Positions 34,261 through 47,168 of a stretch of 64,000 bases of DNA are shown here, one piece after another. Under the pieces are notes generated by a model. That model saw only the letters and a program-made list of their open reading frames with translations. It made no database searches and was not told where the DNA came from. The position numbers were made by a program, and so were the translations under genes. The DNA lies in the NCBI GenBank assembly GCA_913776825.1, contig CAJYPV010000018.1:248001-312000 (forward strand), in the 5' to 3' direction. Within the stretch, counting starts at the first letter, position 1, and the number at the start of each line of letters is the position of its first letter. This DNA is from Burkholderiaceae bacterium (GTDB lineage Bacteria > Pseudomonadota > Gammaproteobacteria > Burkholderiales > Burkholderiaceae_C).

Positions 34261-36708
34261 TCAGCGTCGTCGCAGCAGATCCTGCAATCGCTGGGTCAGC
34301 GTGCCCAGCGCGAACGGCTTGGCCAGCATGTCCATGCCTTCGCCCACGAAGTCGCCGCGCACGGCGGCTTCCTTCGCATAACCGGTGATCAACAGCACCG
34401 GCAGGCTGGGGCGGGCATCCCGCACCAGATCGGCCAGTTGCCGGCCCGACAGGTCCGGCAGGCCGACATCGGTGATCAGCAGATCGAACGGCTGATCATC
34501 CAGCCGCTCCATCGCTTCATGGGCATCCCCGACGGCGGTCACCACATAGCCCTGGCTGGTCAGCGATTCCTCCAGCAGCCGGCGCAGGTCGACGTTGTCG
34601 TCCACCACCAGGATGCGCTCACCGGCGCCGGCGGCGACCTCGGGCGGCGTCTCCGCGTCCGGCGCCGCGCGGGCCACGGCGGCGCGCGGCAGGAACAGCT
34701 TCACCGTCGTGCCTTCGCCGACCACCGAGAAGATCGACACATGCCCGCCCGACTGCTTCACATAGCCGTAGATCATCGACAGGCCCAGGCCTGTGCCCTT
34801 GCCGATGTTCTTGGTGGTGAAGAAGGGATCGAAGGCGCGGTCGATCACGTCCTTGGGCATGCCCAGGCCGTTGTCGGAAACGCTGATCACGACATAGTCG
34901 CCCTCGGCCAGCTCGGATTGGCCGAGCAGGTCGTCGGTCACCTGCAGGTTGTGGGTCTCGATGGTGAGCTGGCCGCCATGCGGCATCGCGTCGCGAGCAT
35001 TGATGGCCAGATTCAGCAGCGCGTTCTCGAGCTGGTTCGCATCGGTCTGGGCCAGCCAGACCGACTCATCCAGCCGCAGCTCCACCGCGATCTGCTCGCC
35101 GAGCGTGCGGGAGAAGATGTCCTCCAGGCTGCGCGCCAGCTGATTGGCATCCACCGGCCGCAAATCCAGCGACTGCTTGCGGGAGAACGCCAGCAGCCGG
35201 TGGGTGAGCGCCGCCGCTGATTGCACCGAGCGATCGGCCGTCTCGACAAACCGCAGCACATCGCCGGTATCGCCCAGCTTCACCTTGCGCCGCACCAGCT
35301 CCAGGCAGGTGCCGATGGTGGACAGCAGGTTGTTGAAGTCGTGCGCCACGCCGCCGGTCAGCTGGCCGACCGCTTCCATCTTCTGAGACTGCCGCAACTG
35401 TTCTTCGGCGCGGCGCTGGTCGGTCCGGTCCCGGGCGATCAGCAGCACCAGGCCGCCGAAGCCGGCGTGCCGCTCGACCACCGCCATCACCGTCTCCACG
35501 AAGATGTCCTGGCGGCTCGGATAGCTGCGCCGCGCGGTGTAGGTCTGGTTCTGGCCGGTGCGCAGGCATTCGCGGGCGCCACGCTCCAGGTCCGCCGCCG
35601 ACTCCGACGGCAGCACCGAGCGCGGGGTCGCCCCGACGACCTCCGCCCGCGGTCGGCCGATGAGCTGTTCCACGCTGGGATTGATGTCCTCGATCGCGAG
35701 CTCGCCGGCGGCATCGGCGCGCAGCAGCATCACGTATTCCGGCGTGGTCAGGAAGTAGGCGCGGGCGCGGGCTTCGCTTTCGCGCTGGATGCGGGTGCGC
35801 TCGCGCAGCTCGGTCTCACGCAGATGCTCGTCGGTGATGTCGCGGGCCACGCAATACAGCACCGAATCTTCCGGCACGGCAGTCCAGGACAGGCGCCGGT
35901 AGTCGCCGTCACGGGTGCGCAGGCGGTTTTCGAAGGTGCGGGTACGTTGGCCCAGCGCCAGCTTGTCGACTTCCGCCCGGGTGCGCTCCCGGTCTTCCGG
36001 ATGCTCGAGCCATTCCGAGGTCCGTCCCAGCAATTCCGCTTCCGACCAGCCCAGCGCCGCGCTCCAGGCGGGGTTGACGCTCAGCCAGACGCCGGAGAGG
36101 TCCGCCACCAGCAGCATGTCGCGGCTGACCTGCCAGATCCGGTTGCGCTCCCGGGTGCGGGAGGTGACCTCGGCTTCCAGCCGGTCGTTGATCTCCCGCA
36201 GCCGGGACTCGGCCAGGTCGCGGCGCTGCTCGGTCAGCACATGCTGGGTGGTCTCGGTGGTGTGGCAGAGCACGCCCGGCACGCTGCCGTCGTCGTCCAC
36301 CATGGGCGCGAAGGAGAAGGTCCACCAAGTGTCTTCCGGCTCGTCGCGCAGCGTCATCCGGATCGGCATGTGGTGATGCATCGTCGATTCGCCGGCGAAG
36401 GACCGATCGATGATGGGCCGGATCGCGTCGATCGCATCCGGCCACAGCTCGCCCAGCGTGGTGCCGATCGCCCGCCCGGTCTTGGCGCCCAGGATCGGCC
36501 GGTAGCCGTCGTTGGAGAAGAAAAACAGCTCCGGGCCCCACAGCAGATAGATCGACTCCGACGACGACAGCATGTAATTGACCATGTGCCGCAGCAGCGC
36601 CGGCCATTGGTCCGGCGTGCCCAGCGGGTGGCGGGACCAGTCATAAGCCCGCATTTCCTGGGCGGTCAGACTGTTGCCGTGCAGGCGCTGTGGGAAGGCG
36701 TGGGTCAT
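34261..36708 (-). CDS. PAS-containing hybrid histidine kinase
   Basis: An 815-residue cytoplasmic hybrid kinase without membrane segments. N-terminal PAS-like domain ([18 protein letters not shown]... [16 protein letters not shown]), then two further PAS domains (about 215-325 and 340-445), HisKA with His456 in [15 protein letters not shown], HATPase ([34 protein letters not shown]) and a C-terminal receiver with Asp747 in [13 protein letters not shown]. This is a common light- or redox-type sensor layout, but the ligand is unknown. The ATG at 36,708 is preferred over a GTG at 36,789. No partner regulator is adjacent. Confidence 0.9.
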   Translation of the reverse strand: MTHAFPQRLHGNSLTAQEMRAYDWSRHPLGTPDQWPALLRHMVNYMLSSSESIYLLWGPELFFFSNDGYRPILGAKTGRAIGTTLGELWPDAIDAIRPIIDRSFAGESTMHHHMPIRMTLRDEPEDTWWTFSFAPMVDDDGSVPGVLCHTTETTQHVLTEQRRDLAESRLREINDRLEAEVTSRTRERNRIWQVSRDMLLVADLSGVWLSVNPAWSAALGWSEAELLGRTSEWLEHPEDRERTRAEVDKLALGQRTRTFENRLRTRDGDYRRLSWTAVPEDSVLYCVARDITDEHLRETELRERTRIQRESEARARAYFLTTPEYVMLLRADAAGELAIEDINPSVEQLIGRPRAEVVGATPRSVLPSESAADLERGARECLRTGQNQTYTARRSYPSRQDIFVETVMAVVERHAGFGGLVLLIARDRTDQRRAEEQLRQSQKMEAVGQLTGGVAHDFNNLLSTIGTCLELVRRKVKLGDTGDVLRFVETADRSVQSAAALTHRLLAFSRKQSLDLRPVDANQLARSLEDIFSRTLGEQIAVELRLDESVWLAQTDANQLENALLNLAINARDAMPHGGQLTIETHNLQVTDDLLGQSELAEGDYVVISVSDNGLGMPKDVIDRAFDPFFTTKNIGKGTGLGLSMIYGYVKQSGGHVSIFSVVGEGTTVKLFLPRAAVARAAPDAETPPEVAAGAGERILVVDDNVDLRRLLEESLTSQGYVVTAVGDAHEAMERLDDQPFDLLITDVGLPDLSGRQLADLVRDARPSLPVLLITGYAKEAAVRGDFVGEGMDMLAKPFALGTLTQRLQDLLRRR

Positions 36709-37161
36709 GTCGTCGGTACGGGGCGCCGTGAAGGCGCGCGGGCGAGGCGGTGGCTGAAAACAGGCCGGCCGGGCGGACGTGAGGGTCACGTCGGTCGTGC
36801 GGAGCGGGCTGTCGGCATGCTAAGGCATCGCCACCCTGGCAAGTCCGTCTCCCGGTTGCGGCCCGCACGTTTGGGGACATCCCACCAGTAGGCGACAGAT
36901 GCGGACGCCAGGCGCGTCGGCGGCCGCGGTCGCGTGTCATAGCAGGACGATCGCGCGCCATGTCCGGCGGCGATGCGGCGGCGGTTCTCCTCCGACCGCC
37001 GGCATCCGTCTCACCCCGGCCGGCCAGAGGGCCATCTGCCGACGCCGGCCATGTCCCGCCCAGGATTTCAGTGACAGGTCCGTGACTTGCCGAGCCTCCA
37101 GCGAACCCTTGAAATAGGGGGACACAGTCCCACTTGAGTCGGCAACGGAGGTTCACACACC
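36709..37161. other. Divergent intergenic region between hybrid kinase and clpB
   Basis: About 450 bp. It carries the sigma-32-like promoter of clpB near its right end. If the kinase starts at the GTG at 36,789 the region is 80 bp shorter. Nothing else is recognised. Confidence 0.5.
37108..37136 (+). promoter_or_regulatory. Sigma-32 (heat shock) promoter of clpB
   Basis: CTTGAAA at 37,108-37,114 matches the sigma-32 -35 element; 14 bases later CCCACTTG (37,129-37,136) is a partial match to the CCCCATnT -10 element. It lies 26 bp before the clpB start, and clpB is heat-shock regulated in most proteobacteria. Confidence 0.6.
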
Positions 37162-39730
<2,569 letters not shown>

Positions 39731-39756
<26 letters not shown>

Positions 39757-41215
39757 TCGCGCTGGCGGGCCCCGGCGCCTGATCCTGGCGGAGGCCGCCG
39801 TCCCGCGCCGTCGCGGGACGGGCGGCGGTGTCCGCGTCCTCGATCGGCATGGCCAGCCCCATCTCCAACCCCGCTTCCAGTGGCCTCTCCACGAGCTCCA
39901 GCACGTCGCCAGGCCATCCCGCGTTGCTCTCGGCGATCCAATAATCGATCAGGTCGTCTCTGTGTCGCCAGAGCTCATCGTCGTCCAATGCAGGGGTGTC
40001 GCTTGGGTCTGTTTCCGGCGGGGCGCCGATCGTCCCGATCGTCGAGAACGCAGGCGTTGGCGGTCGAGCGTCGGGCGCCACAGCGTCGGCTTGGCGAGGC
40101 GGCTGGGTGTCGTCGGGGACCACGGCGCCGGCCTGGCGGGACCACAGCGCGGTGACAGCCTGCGGGTCACTGACGGTCGCCATCACTTCGGGCCCGATCG
40201 TGCGGGCCGAGATCCGTACACGCCCGTGGCTGGCGGAGGTGAGCCAGACGGAGATGGATGACACATGCCGCTCCGGAGGCGGCAAGCCCGAGGTCTGGGT
40301 TGCGACGTCGCGTGGTTGACCGCGCGGGCGGGCCAGGGCGGCGACCTGCGTCGTAGAGACGGCGGCTCCGCCATGCTGCAGGGGGGCTTCAGCGGGGCAG
40401 GTTTCGGAAAGGCGCGTTGCCGTGGCCCTGGTCCGTTGCGATCGCTTGGCCCGAGTCGTTGAGCGCTCGCCTGGATTCCGCTGAGGGATGCGCGCGCGGT
40501 CAGAGGCAGGCGATTCGGTCGGCCATGTCGGTGGCTGGAGGCGCTCTCGCGGGATCGGATGTTGAGTCGGCGTCGCCGTGAGGCCGAGGTGGGCGGGGTC
40601 GGCAGGCGGGTCGAGCGGATGGCGCGGATGGGGTGCGACAGCGGCGGCGTCGGCGATGCAAAGCTTCTGCAGGAAGGCCGTCACCTGTTGTCGCAATTGC
40701 TGCTCGAGCGCCCGGTTGCTGTGCGGGTCGCGCGGCGGCGGCTTCAGCGCGGATGATTGCAGCAGTTGCGCCAGCACGAGCCAGCCTTGGGGGTGCTGAT
40801 CCAGGCCTTCGCGCAACGCGGTGAACACCGGGGTGAGGCCCACGTCATACCAATGCGTCGCCTGGCCGGACTGGCCAAGCAGCCAGCGGTCAGCCGGCAG
40901 TGCGTGTTGCCGGACCAGGAGCGGCGGCGCTGTCGCGCCTGTCAGGGCGGGAGTGCCGAACAGGAATTGACTGGCGTGGGGCGGGTCTCGGAGGAGCTGG
41001 ATCTGCAATCCGTTCGGCCATCCGGACAGGCTCGGAAGGAGCGCGACCACGGCCAGCTCCGCTGGCGGTGGCAGCGGTTGCCAGCTGGTCAGCCAGCCCA
41101 GCAGGGCGGCGATCTCGGACCGATCCTCGGCGCTCATCGGCGCTGACACCGCCGCATCACGCTCGGCGAGCTGCTGATGCCGGACCTGGTGGATCAGTTG
41201 GAGGGCGGCGAGCAT
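39731..41215 (-). CDS. Unknown protein, paralogue of the upstream 648-residue protein
   Basis: A 494-residue protein of unknown function. Residues about 30-170 share a plan with the gene upstream: [20 protein letters not shown] and [20 protein letters not shown] here against ALPALQGWPADMAVELRSDD and GGWQMLGRLIQCSRLSAFPK there, each followed by LEQQLRQQV / LEAQLRQRV. The remainder is Pro/Arg/Thr-rich, probably disordered, with an acidic segment [20 protein letters not shown] near residue 415. No signal peptide, membrane segment or enzyme motif. Its 3' end overlaps clpB by 26 bp. It follows its paralogue by 34 bp, so both are one operon. Secreted effector or surface-structure accessory are guesses. 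Confidence 0.7.
39798..39821. other. Strong hairpin after clpB
   Basis: CCGTCCCGCG and CGCGGGACGG form a perfect 10-bp inverted repeat with a CCGT loop, extendable outward with a bulge. It follows the clpB stop by about 40 bp and lies inside the end of the opposite gene. It could limit clpB read-through, but no T-tract follows. Confidence 0.5.
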
Positions 41216-41249
41216 GGTCGGGCGGGTCGGCCGGCGGCGGCGGGAGTCC

Positions 41250-43196
41250 TCAGCCCAGCGATGCGCGTGTCGGGCCGCTGGTGATCGCCTCCGCCGCCTC
41301 CGTTGCCGGCGCGGACGGGGGGACGGTGTTCACGCCCGGAGCAGGCGAATAGATCCCGCTGAAATTGTGCATCGTGCCGTCAGCGGAGTCGCACAGGGCG
41401 TGTTGGAAGGCGGGCGTGCGCGCCAGGGCATAAACCTCGTGGCGAAGCTGGCATGCCGCGAGCTCGCGGCGGATGCTGCTGGTGCGCAGAGCGGGTCCTC
41501 GTCCGAAGGGAACCACGATCCCGTTGATGACCTCCGACGGCGCCGAGTACATCAGCGCGTCGAAGAAGCGATTCGCGCCGGTGCTGACGTCTGTATGGTC
41601 GGGATCGTTCCGGATCGGGCGGCCCCGCCGCAGATAGCGGTTCGCTCGCATGTCGTAGGTGAGCGTCACCATCGTAGGACTGCCGTCCTCGGCGGCGGTC
41701 CAGCCGCTGCGTGCGAAATTCATCTCGACGGGCTCGTCATCCCTGAAGTCGACGCGCAGGGGAACGCGCGGCCAGGACGGCGCCATCATCAACAGCCGGT
41801 GCACCACATCCGCTTGTTCAACGGACCAGGCGCCGAGCTCGATCTGCAGCGCCAGTCGACGTGCGGCGGGCGGGGGCGGATCGCACAGCGCCGCCGCCGG
41901 GATCGCACTGGACCCCGGCGCCTGCGGGTCCCGCGCGGGCGCTGGCCCCGGGCCTCGCACGACGGTGACGGGCGTGAAGGCGGAGGACGCCGTCGTCGAC
42001 ACCGACTCGCCCAACGGGACCCGGATCGCTGACAGCGCCTGCGCGTGCCCGTCAAGCTGTGCCTGCATGTCGGCCTGGCGCCTGAACAGCTCGTGCAGTT
42101 GCTGTTGCTGTGCCTGCAACTGTTTCTGCAGTTGATGAGGCGACGGGCCCGGCAGGGTCTGCGGCAGGGGCCTCGGCAGGGTCGAGGCCGACGACAGGCC
42201 GGTCAACTCGAACGACGGGGAGATCGCGGGCTGCGGGGCGGGGTTGAGGAAGCCGGACCATGGCGCGCCGGGCCGCTGGGCGTGGTCGATGGCCTGATCC
42301 CGCTGCGGCGGGCCGCCGAACCCTGGCAGCTCGAAGGGCGCTCCGGTCGATGCCCCCGTCGGGGAGGTCCAGGTCCGAATCGGCGATCGATCCCGCAGGG
42401 GAGACAGCGTCGCCTCAAGCGGTGGGCGCATGGGCGCGGCGTGCGCCTGCCGCTCCCAATCCAAGCCGTCGAGGCGGGCCGGCGGGGAGCGCGGTCGATC
42501 CGACGCTGGCCAACGGCCGGCATCCGGACGCGGGTCGGCCAGGGTGTCGATCACGCGTTGGCGCAATTGGGCCTCCAGTCGGGGGAAGTCCTGCGGCTTC
42601 GGGAAGGCGGACAAGCGTGAGCACTGGATCAGTCGCCCCAGCATCTGCCAGCCGCCCTCGGTCCGAAGCAGCGCGAGCAGCAACTCGCCGAAGAGCCCAC
42701 GCTCCGATGGCGGGACGGCGGCGTCCGCGCCGATCTGACCGTCGGCATGCCGGTACAGCACCACCGGCGTGGCGGCGCGGCCCGACTGGCCCGGCTGGCC
42801 CGGCTGGAGCAGGCGCAAGTGCGCGGCCTCGCCGTCGTCCGAGCGCAGCTCCACCGCCATGTCGGCGGGCCAGCCCTGGAGCGCCGGCAAGGCGCGGAGC
42901 ACCGTCAGTTGCTGCTCCGCCGTCAGCGGGCCTCGGGCATGGAGCTGCTGGAGCAGATCGTTCCGCTCCAGACGATCGTCGCGTTGCGGACTGACAGGGC
43001 GCGACCCGTGCGACGGCAGGGCGTCGTCTAGCGGCCATGTGGCATAGGGGTCGACCGTCAGCGGCGTTGAGGTGAACAGCGGGGACGGCATCGGGCTGAG
43101 GCCCATCGCGTGCGGCCGGTGCGAACGCTCGCCGTCGCTCGCCATCCCGTCATCGGCCGGTCGAGGACGCTGAAGCAGGTCGCGAAGGAAATACAT
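41250..43196 (-). CDS. Large unknown protein with coiled-coil and C-terminal domain
   Basis: A 648-residue protein. N-terminal region (about 80-230) contains the block shared with the downstream gene (RALPALQGWPADMAVELRSD, EGGWQMLGRLIQCSRLSAFP). A Pro-rich middle is followed by a Gln-rich coiled coil (LQKQLQAQQQQLHELFRRQA, about 375-405). The C-terminal part (about 450-630) looks folded: LALQIELGAWSVEQADVVHR, VPLRVDFRDDEPVEMNFARS, PTMVTLTYDMRANRYLRRGR, FFDALMYSAPSEVINGIVVP. I recognise no family. AGG five bases before the ATG at 43,196 supports this start; an ATG-like start at 43,256 would add 20 residues. Confidence 0.7.
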   Translation of the reverse strand: MYFLRDLLQRPRPADDGMASDGERSHRPHAMGLSPMPSPLFTSTPLTVDPYATWPLDDALPSHGSRPVSPQRDDRLERNDLLQQLHARGPLTAEQQLTVLRALPALQGWPADMAVELRSDDGEAAHLRLLQPGQPGQSGRAATPVVLYRHADGQIGADAAVPPSERGLFGELLLALLRTEGGWQMLGRLIQCSRLSAFPKPQDFPRLEAQLRQRVIDTLADPRPDAGRWPASDRPRSPPARLDGLDWERQAHAAPMRPPLEATLSPLRDRSPIRTWTSPTGASTGAPFELPGFGGPPQRDQAIDHAQRPGAPWSGFLNPAPQPAISPSFELTGLSSASTLPRPLPQTLPGPSPHQLQKQLQAQQQQLHELFRRQADMQAQLDGHAQALSAIRVPLGESVSTTASSAFTPVTVVRGPGPAPARDPQAPGSSAIPAAALCDPPPPAARRLALQIELGAWSVEQADVVHRLLMMAPSWPRVPLRVDFRDDEPVEMNFARSGWTAAEDGSPTMVTLTYDMRANRYLRRGRPIRNDPDHTDVSTGANRFFDALMYSAPSEVINGIVVPFGRGPALRTSSIRRELAACQLRHEVYALARTPAFQHALCDSADGTMHNFSGIYSPAPGVNTVPPSAPATEAAEAITSGPTRASLG

Positions 43197-43340
43197 GGCA
43201 GCCTCATGAACGTGACGGATCGGTCGATCAGTCGGGCGCTCACGGGGCGAGTTCAACCTCGATGCTCGCGGTTGGAAGGGGGCGGACCGCGTGTCGACCG
43301 TGTCCGGATGCCCGTCCTCATGGGTGATCCGAAGCCGGTG

Positions 43341-44177
43341 TCAGGTGTTGCCTGATCGGAGGTGCCGATGCAGAAAGTCGAGGCTGCGCGTCTGCGCCAG
43401 GACGGTCGCCGCTGCGGCGCCGTGGTCGTGGGCCGACGCAGGATCGGGCGCTGCGGACGCGGGCTCGCTGGATCGGCGCGACGCGAGGGCCGGATAGCGG
43501 TGGCAAGCCGCGTCGGCGCGCGCCGACAGCAAGCGGGCGAGTCGGGTCTGGGTCGCGGCGGGCAGGCGCGGGTCCGATTCGTTCAGATGGATCAGCACGG
43601 GACAAGCCAGCGCGGGGATCTCGTCGAGATGGCGCTCGATGCCCAGCGGCGCGTAGGCCACGGCGGCATCGAGCCGACCGTACACGGCGGCGCGAACGCT
43701 CAGCAGTCCGCCCAGCCCGTGTCCGACGCAGCCGACCGGGCGCGGCGGACCGTCCAGGTGCCTCAGCCAGTCGATGGCGATCTGCAGATCATTCACGCCC
43801 TGATCGATGTCCACGTCGGGCGCTGAGGGCGCCATCGCGGCGCTCGCCGCGGTCGCGGGCAGGCGCCATGACAGATCCGGCCCCAGGGCGTGAAAGCCTT
43901 GCGAAGCCCAGTGCTGGCACTGCACCGCGAGATCCTCGTCCCGACCGAGCGCTTCCGGCACGACGACCACCCCCGGCGCGCGAGGTTCCGCAGCCAAGGC
44001 CAGCCAGGCGCCGAACACCGCAGGCCGTCCGGACAGATGGGGCAACTCGATGCGGTGCGCCACGGTCGGCCCGGGTGAGGCGAGGGCGCTCGTCGCGCGA
44101 GGCGGGGCCACCGCCGTCGACCGACGAGGGGGCCCGGCGCCGCGCCGCCCGCCCGGTCTGCCGCTGGATCGTGTCAC
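43341..44177 (-). CDS. Dienelactone hydrolase-like protein lacking the nucleophile
   Basis: A 278-residue alpha/beta-hydrolase of the dienelactone hydrolase type. VVVPEALGRDED keeps the Glu of the family's EIFG motif (Glu75), HLNESDPRLP supplies the Asp and CHRYPAL the His. The nucleophile elbow, normally G-x-C-x-G-G, reads GHGLGG, with Gly154 where Cys or Ser should be, so it may be inactive or have another role. GTG at 44,177 overlaps the TGA of the doxX-like gene, which fixes the start; the first 35 residues are Arg/Pro-rich. Last gene of the operon that includes doxX and the amidohydrolase. Confidence 0.75.
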   Translation of the reverse strand: MTRSSGRPGGRRGAGPPRRSTAVAPPRATSALASPGPTVAHRIELPHLSGRPAVFGAWLALAAEPRAPGVVVVPEALGRDEDLAVQCQHWASQGFHALGPDLSWRLPATAASAAMAPSAPDVDIDQGVNDLQIAIDWLRHLDGPPRPVGCVGHGLGGLLSVRAAVYGRLDAAVAYAPLGIERHLDEIPALACPVLIHLNESDPRLPAATQTRLARLLSARADAACHRYPALASRRSSEPASAAPDPASAHDHGAAAATVLAQTRSLDFLHRHLRSGNT

Positions 44178-44677
44178 GCGACGCGCGGCTCCCGCCTGTC
44201 CATCCAGGCCACCAGCAGGAACCCGCCGACCAGGCCCCAGTGTTCGAAGAAGCTGTTCATCAGCATGAAGCGCTCATGGCCGTCCGCTTCCCAATAGCGG
44301 TTGGCCATGAAGGTCGCCGCCGCGGTGAACAGCGCCAGCAGCAGCGCCCCCAACCAGCGCGCCCGTCCGGTCAGGATGAGCGCTGAGGCGCCCAGCTCCA
44401 GGACGATCACGCCGACCGCGAACCAGGGCGCGGGCGAGAGGCCGAAATGCTGCATCTCGCCCACGGCGCCAGGGAAGTCGAACAGCTTGACCAATCCGCC
44501 CTGCAGATAGGCCGCGCAGAGCAACATGAGCGCGATCCATCGGGCGACGCGAAGGCCGGGCGACAGCCCGTGGACGGCGCGTGATGATCCGGCGGGATCG
44601 TGCCGCAGCAAACCGGACGAGCCGGACGAGCCGGACGCGACGGACGACCCGGACGACGTGGGCGAGGTCGTGCTCAT
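44174..44677 (-). CDS. DoxX-family membrane protein
   Basis: A 167-residue inner-membrane protein with four transmembrane helices (ARWIALMLLCAAYLQGGLVK, PWFAVGVIVLELGASALILT, WLGALLLALFTAAATFMANR, FFEHWGLVGGFLLVAWM). The GGLVKLFDFPGAVGEM motif after helix one and the overall shape are those of DoxX/DoxD-like proteins, which are often tied to redox or quinone metabolism. The N-terminal 40 residues are Ser/Gly-rich. Start and stop overlap the neighbours by four bases (ATGA and GTGA), so it is translated from one operon message. Confidence 0.85.
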   Translation of the reverse strand: MSTTSPTSSGSSVASGSSGSSGLLRHDPAGSSRAVHGLSPGLRVARWIALMLLCAAYLQGGLVKLFDFPGAVGEMQHFGLSPAPWFAVGVIVLELGASALILTGRARWLGALLLALFTAAATFMANRYWEADGHERFMLMNSFFEHWGLVGGFLLVAWMDRREPRVA

Positions 44678-46587
44678 ACCGCCCAGCACGCGCAGCCGAG
44701 CGCGCCCCAGAAGCTCTTGAGATCGGACACCGGCGCGTTGCTGGCCCAGGCGCGCGCATGCTGATGCTGATGCACGCCGCAGGCCGTCGCGCAGTCACAG
44801 GCGCTGCGCTGCAGGGCGGCCTGCAGCGGGCGGCCTTCCTGATCGCCCCAGCCGCCGTAGCCGCCGAAGCGCCGCACCGGCGACCAGTCGGGCAGGGGCA
44901 GCGGCGGGGCGGTCTGGTCGTGGTCGCGGAATTCGCCCGCGCCCCACACCACCTTGCCCCCGACCACCGTCAGCAGCGCGCTGGTGTCGGCGATCTCGCT
45001 TTCGGCGCAGGCGAAGAAGTCGCGATCCGGCACCACGAGATCGGCCAGCTGGCCGACCTCGATGCGGCCCTTCTTGCCCTCTTCGTTGCTGAACCAGGTC
45101 ACGTTCTCGGTCCAGAGGCGCAGCGCCTGTTCCCGATCCAGACAGTTGCGCTGCGGCGTGAGCTGCAGGCCGCCGACGGTCTTGCCGGTGATCAGCCAGG
45201 ACAACGACACCCACGGGTTGTAGGACGCGACCCGCGTCGCATCGGTGCCCGCCGACACCTTCAAGCCCTTGTCGAGCATCTTGCGCACCGGCGGCGTGGC
45301 TTCGGCGGCGCCCGGTCCGTAGCGCTCGACGAAGTATTCGCCCTGATAGGCCATGCGGTGCTGCACCGCCACGCCGCCCCCCAGGGCCGCGATGCGGTCC
45401 ATCGAGCGTTCGGAGATCGTCTCCGCATGGTCGAAGAACCAGTTCAGGCCGGCCAGCGGGATGTCCTGGTTGACCCGCTCGAACACATCCAGCGCGCGGC
45501 TGATGGTTTCGTCATAGGTCGCATGCATGCGCCAGGGCCAGCGGTTTTCGGCCAGGATGCGCACCACCTGGTCGAGGTCCTCTTCCATCTCCGGACCCAT
45601 GTCGGGACGCGGCTGGCGGAAGTCTTCGAAATCAGCGGCGGAGAAGACCAGCATCTCACCGGCGCCGTTGTGGCGGAAATAGTCGTCGCCCTGTTTGTAT
45701 TGGGAGTGCTGGGTCCAGCGCAGGAAGTCATCCTTCTCCTGCTTGGCCTTCTGGGTGAACAGGTTGTAGGCCAGGCGGATGGTCAGCAGGCCGTCGCGGG
45801 ACAGCTGCTCGATGACCTCGTAATCCTCCGGATAGTTCTGGAAGCCGCCGCCCGCATCGATGGCGCCGGTCACGCCCAGGCGGTTGAGCTCGCGCATGAA
45901 CAGCCGGGTGCTGTTGACCTGGTAGTCCAGCGGCAGCTTGGGACCCTTGGCCAGCGTGGCGTAAAGGATCGCCGCATTCGGCTTGGCCAGCAGCAGGCCG
46001 GTCGGATTGCCTTGCGCATCGCGGGCGATCTGTCCGCCGGGTGGCTCGGGGGTGTCCTTGGTGTAGCCGACCGCGCGCAAGGCGGCGGCATTCAGCAGCG
46101 CGCGGTCATACAGATGCAGGATGAAGACCGGCGTGTCCGGCGCGACGGCATTGAGCTCGTCCAGCGTGGGCAGGCGCTTCTCGGCGAATTGATGTTCGGT
46201 GAAGCCGCCCACCACCCGCACCCATTGCGGCGCTGGGGTGACATCGACCTGGCGCTTGAGCATTGCCATCGCATCGGCCAGCGACTTCACGCCGTCCCAG
46301 CGCAGCTCCATGTTGAAGTTCAGGCCGCCACGGATGATGTGGAGATGGTTGTCGATCAAGCCGGGCAGCACCCGCTTGCCGCGCACGTCGATGACCTGGG
46401 TGTTCGGGCCGCGCAGGGCCATGACTTCCTGGTCGTGACCGACTTTCAGGAAGCGGCCGTCCTTGATCGCCACCGCCTGCGCGGTCGGCTGGGCCCGGTT
46501 CAGCGTGGTGAACAGGCCGCGGTGCAGGATCAGGTCGGCGTAGGGCGAGGCCGCCGTGTCAGAGGCGCGGGCGTTGAGGTCAGACAT
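44674..46587 (-). CDS. YtcJ-like metal-dependent amidohydrolase with Cys/His tail
   Basis: A 637-residue amidohydrolase of family 3. Metal ligands: HLH in VLPGLIDNHLHIIRGG, a His in WRMHATYDE, one in WFFDHAETIS, and Asp in SAGTDATRVASYNPW. The C-terminal strand GQLADLVVPDRDFFACAESE closes the beta-sandwich typical of the fold. Such enzymes cleave amide or imine bonds; YtcJ-like members have unknown substrates. After the normal fold end a further 45 residues hold CDCATACGVHQHQH and end GCACW, an unusual Cys/His-rich tail. It overlaps xapX by 8 bp and doxX by 4 bp. Confidence 0.9.
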   Translation of the reverse strand: MSDLNARASDTAASPYADLILHRGLFTTLNRAQPTAQAVAIKDGRFLKVGHDQEVMALRGPNTQVIDVRGKRVLPGLIDNHLHIIRGGLNFNMELRWDGVKSLADAMAMLKRQVDVTPAPQWVRVVGGFTEHQFAEKRLPTLDELNAVAPDTPVFILHLYDRALLNAAALRAVGYTKDTPEPPGGQIARDAQGNPTGLLLAKPNAAILYATLAKGPKLPLDYQVNSTRLFMRELNRLGVTGAIDAGGGFQNYPEDYEVIEQLSRDGLLTIRLAYNLFTQKAKQEKDDFLRWTQHSQYKQGDDYFRHNGAGEMLVFSAADFEDFRQPRPDMGPEMEEDLDQVVRILAENRWPWRMHATYDETISRALDVFERVNQDIPLAGLNWFFDHAETISERSMDRIAALGGGVAVQHRMAYQGEYFVERYGPGAAEATPPVRKMLDKGLKVSAGTDATRVASYNPWVSLSWLITGKTVGGLQLTPQRNCLDREQALRLWTENVTWFSNEEGKKGRIEVGQLADLVVPDRDFFACAESEIADTSALLTVVGGKVVWGAGEFRDHDQTAPPLPLPDWSPVRRFGGYGGWGDQEGRPLQAALQRSACDCATACGVHQHQHARAWASNAPVSDLKSFWGALGCACWAV

Positions 46588-46987
46588 GGCGGGTCTCCGA
46601 AGGGTGGGGCGCGGCCGCGCTGGCGGCGGCGGTCGATGCGGTCGAGGCTGACGCGGCGGGCGCGGTGCTCACGGATGAGGTGGCTGCTGAGGATGCGTCG
46701 TTCGCGCGTTGAAAGGAGGCGTCCTGCGGGCCGCGGGCCTGGACTTGAGCGCATTTCGGCAACTCGCCGAACATGTGCGGCTTGACCTGATGGGTCAGCC
46801 AGGAGACCTCGCTGGCGGCATCGCGTTGCACCATTTTCTTGACCAGCGGCGGCAACTGCTCTCCGACGAGGATGCCCAGCAGGCCGACCAGCGCAATCAC
46901 CGGCGGCGCGGGCGAGCGCACATTGAACAGGGCGTAGATCACGCCCACCAGCAGGCCGACGGCCAGCGACACGAGATAGGGTTTCAT
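46580..46987 (-). CDS. XapX-domain (DUF1427) membrane protein
   Basis: A 135-residue protein whose first 55 residues are the XapX domain: MKPYLVSLAVGLLVGVIYAL with two helices and the conserved NVRSPAPPVIALVGLLGILV, then GEQLPPLVKK. The rest is a Cys-containing, Ser/Ala-rich disordered tail. XapX proteins often accompany amidohydrolase or isochorismatase-like genes. The ATG at 46,987 lies exactly at the domain start. It overlaps the amidohydrolase start by 8 bp. Confidence 0.85.
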   Translation of the reverse strand: MKPYLVSLAVGLLVGVIYALFNVRSPAPPVIALVGLLGILVGEQLPPLVKKMVQRDAASEVSWLTHQVKPHMFGELPKCAQVQARGPQDASFQRANDASSAATSSVSTAPAASASTASTAAASAAAPHPSETRHV

Positions 46988-47048
46988 CGCGAGTACAGGT
47001 TGAGAGGCGCCTCGCGGCCTGCGGCCATCGGGCGCCCGACCAGTCGGA

Positions 47049-47094
47049 GATCGGAGATCGCAAATCACAGATGGCAGATCGGCGATCGGAGATC
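47049..47094. repeat. Direct repeat GATCGGAGATC
   Basis: GATCGGAGATC occurs at 47,049-47,059 and 47,084-47,094, 35 bp apart, in the leader before xapX. Further partial copies (AGATC, GCGATC) lie around them. It might be an operator or simple sequence. Confidence 0.6.
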
Positions 47095-47168
47095 AGGCCG
47101 CGGCGACCGCCGCATTCGCGCGATCAGGGTCGCGCGAATGCGGGTCGCCGTCAGCGCGAGGCCAGACC

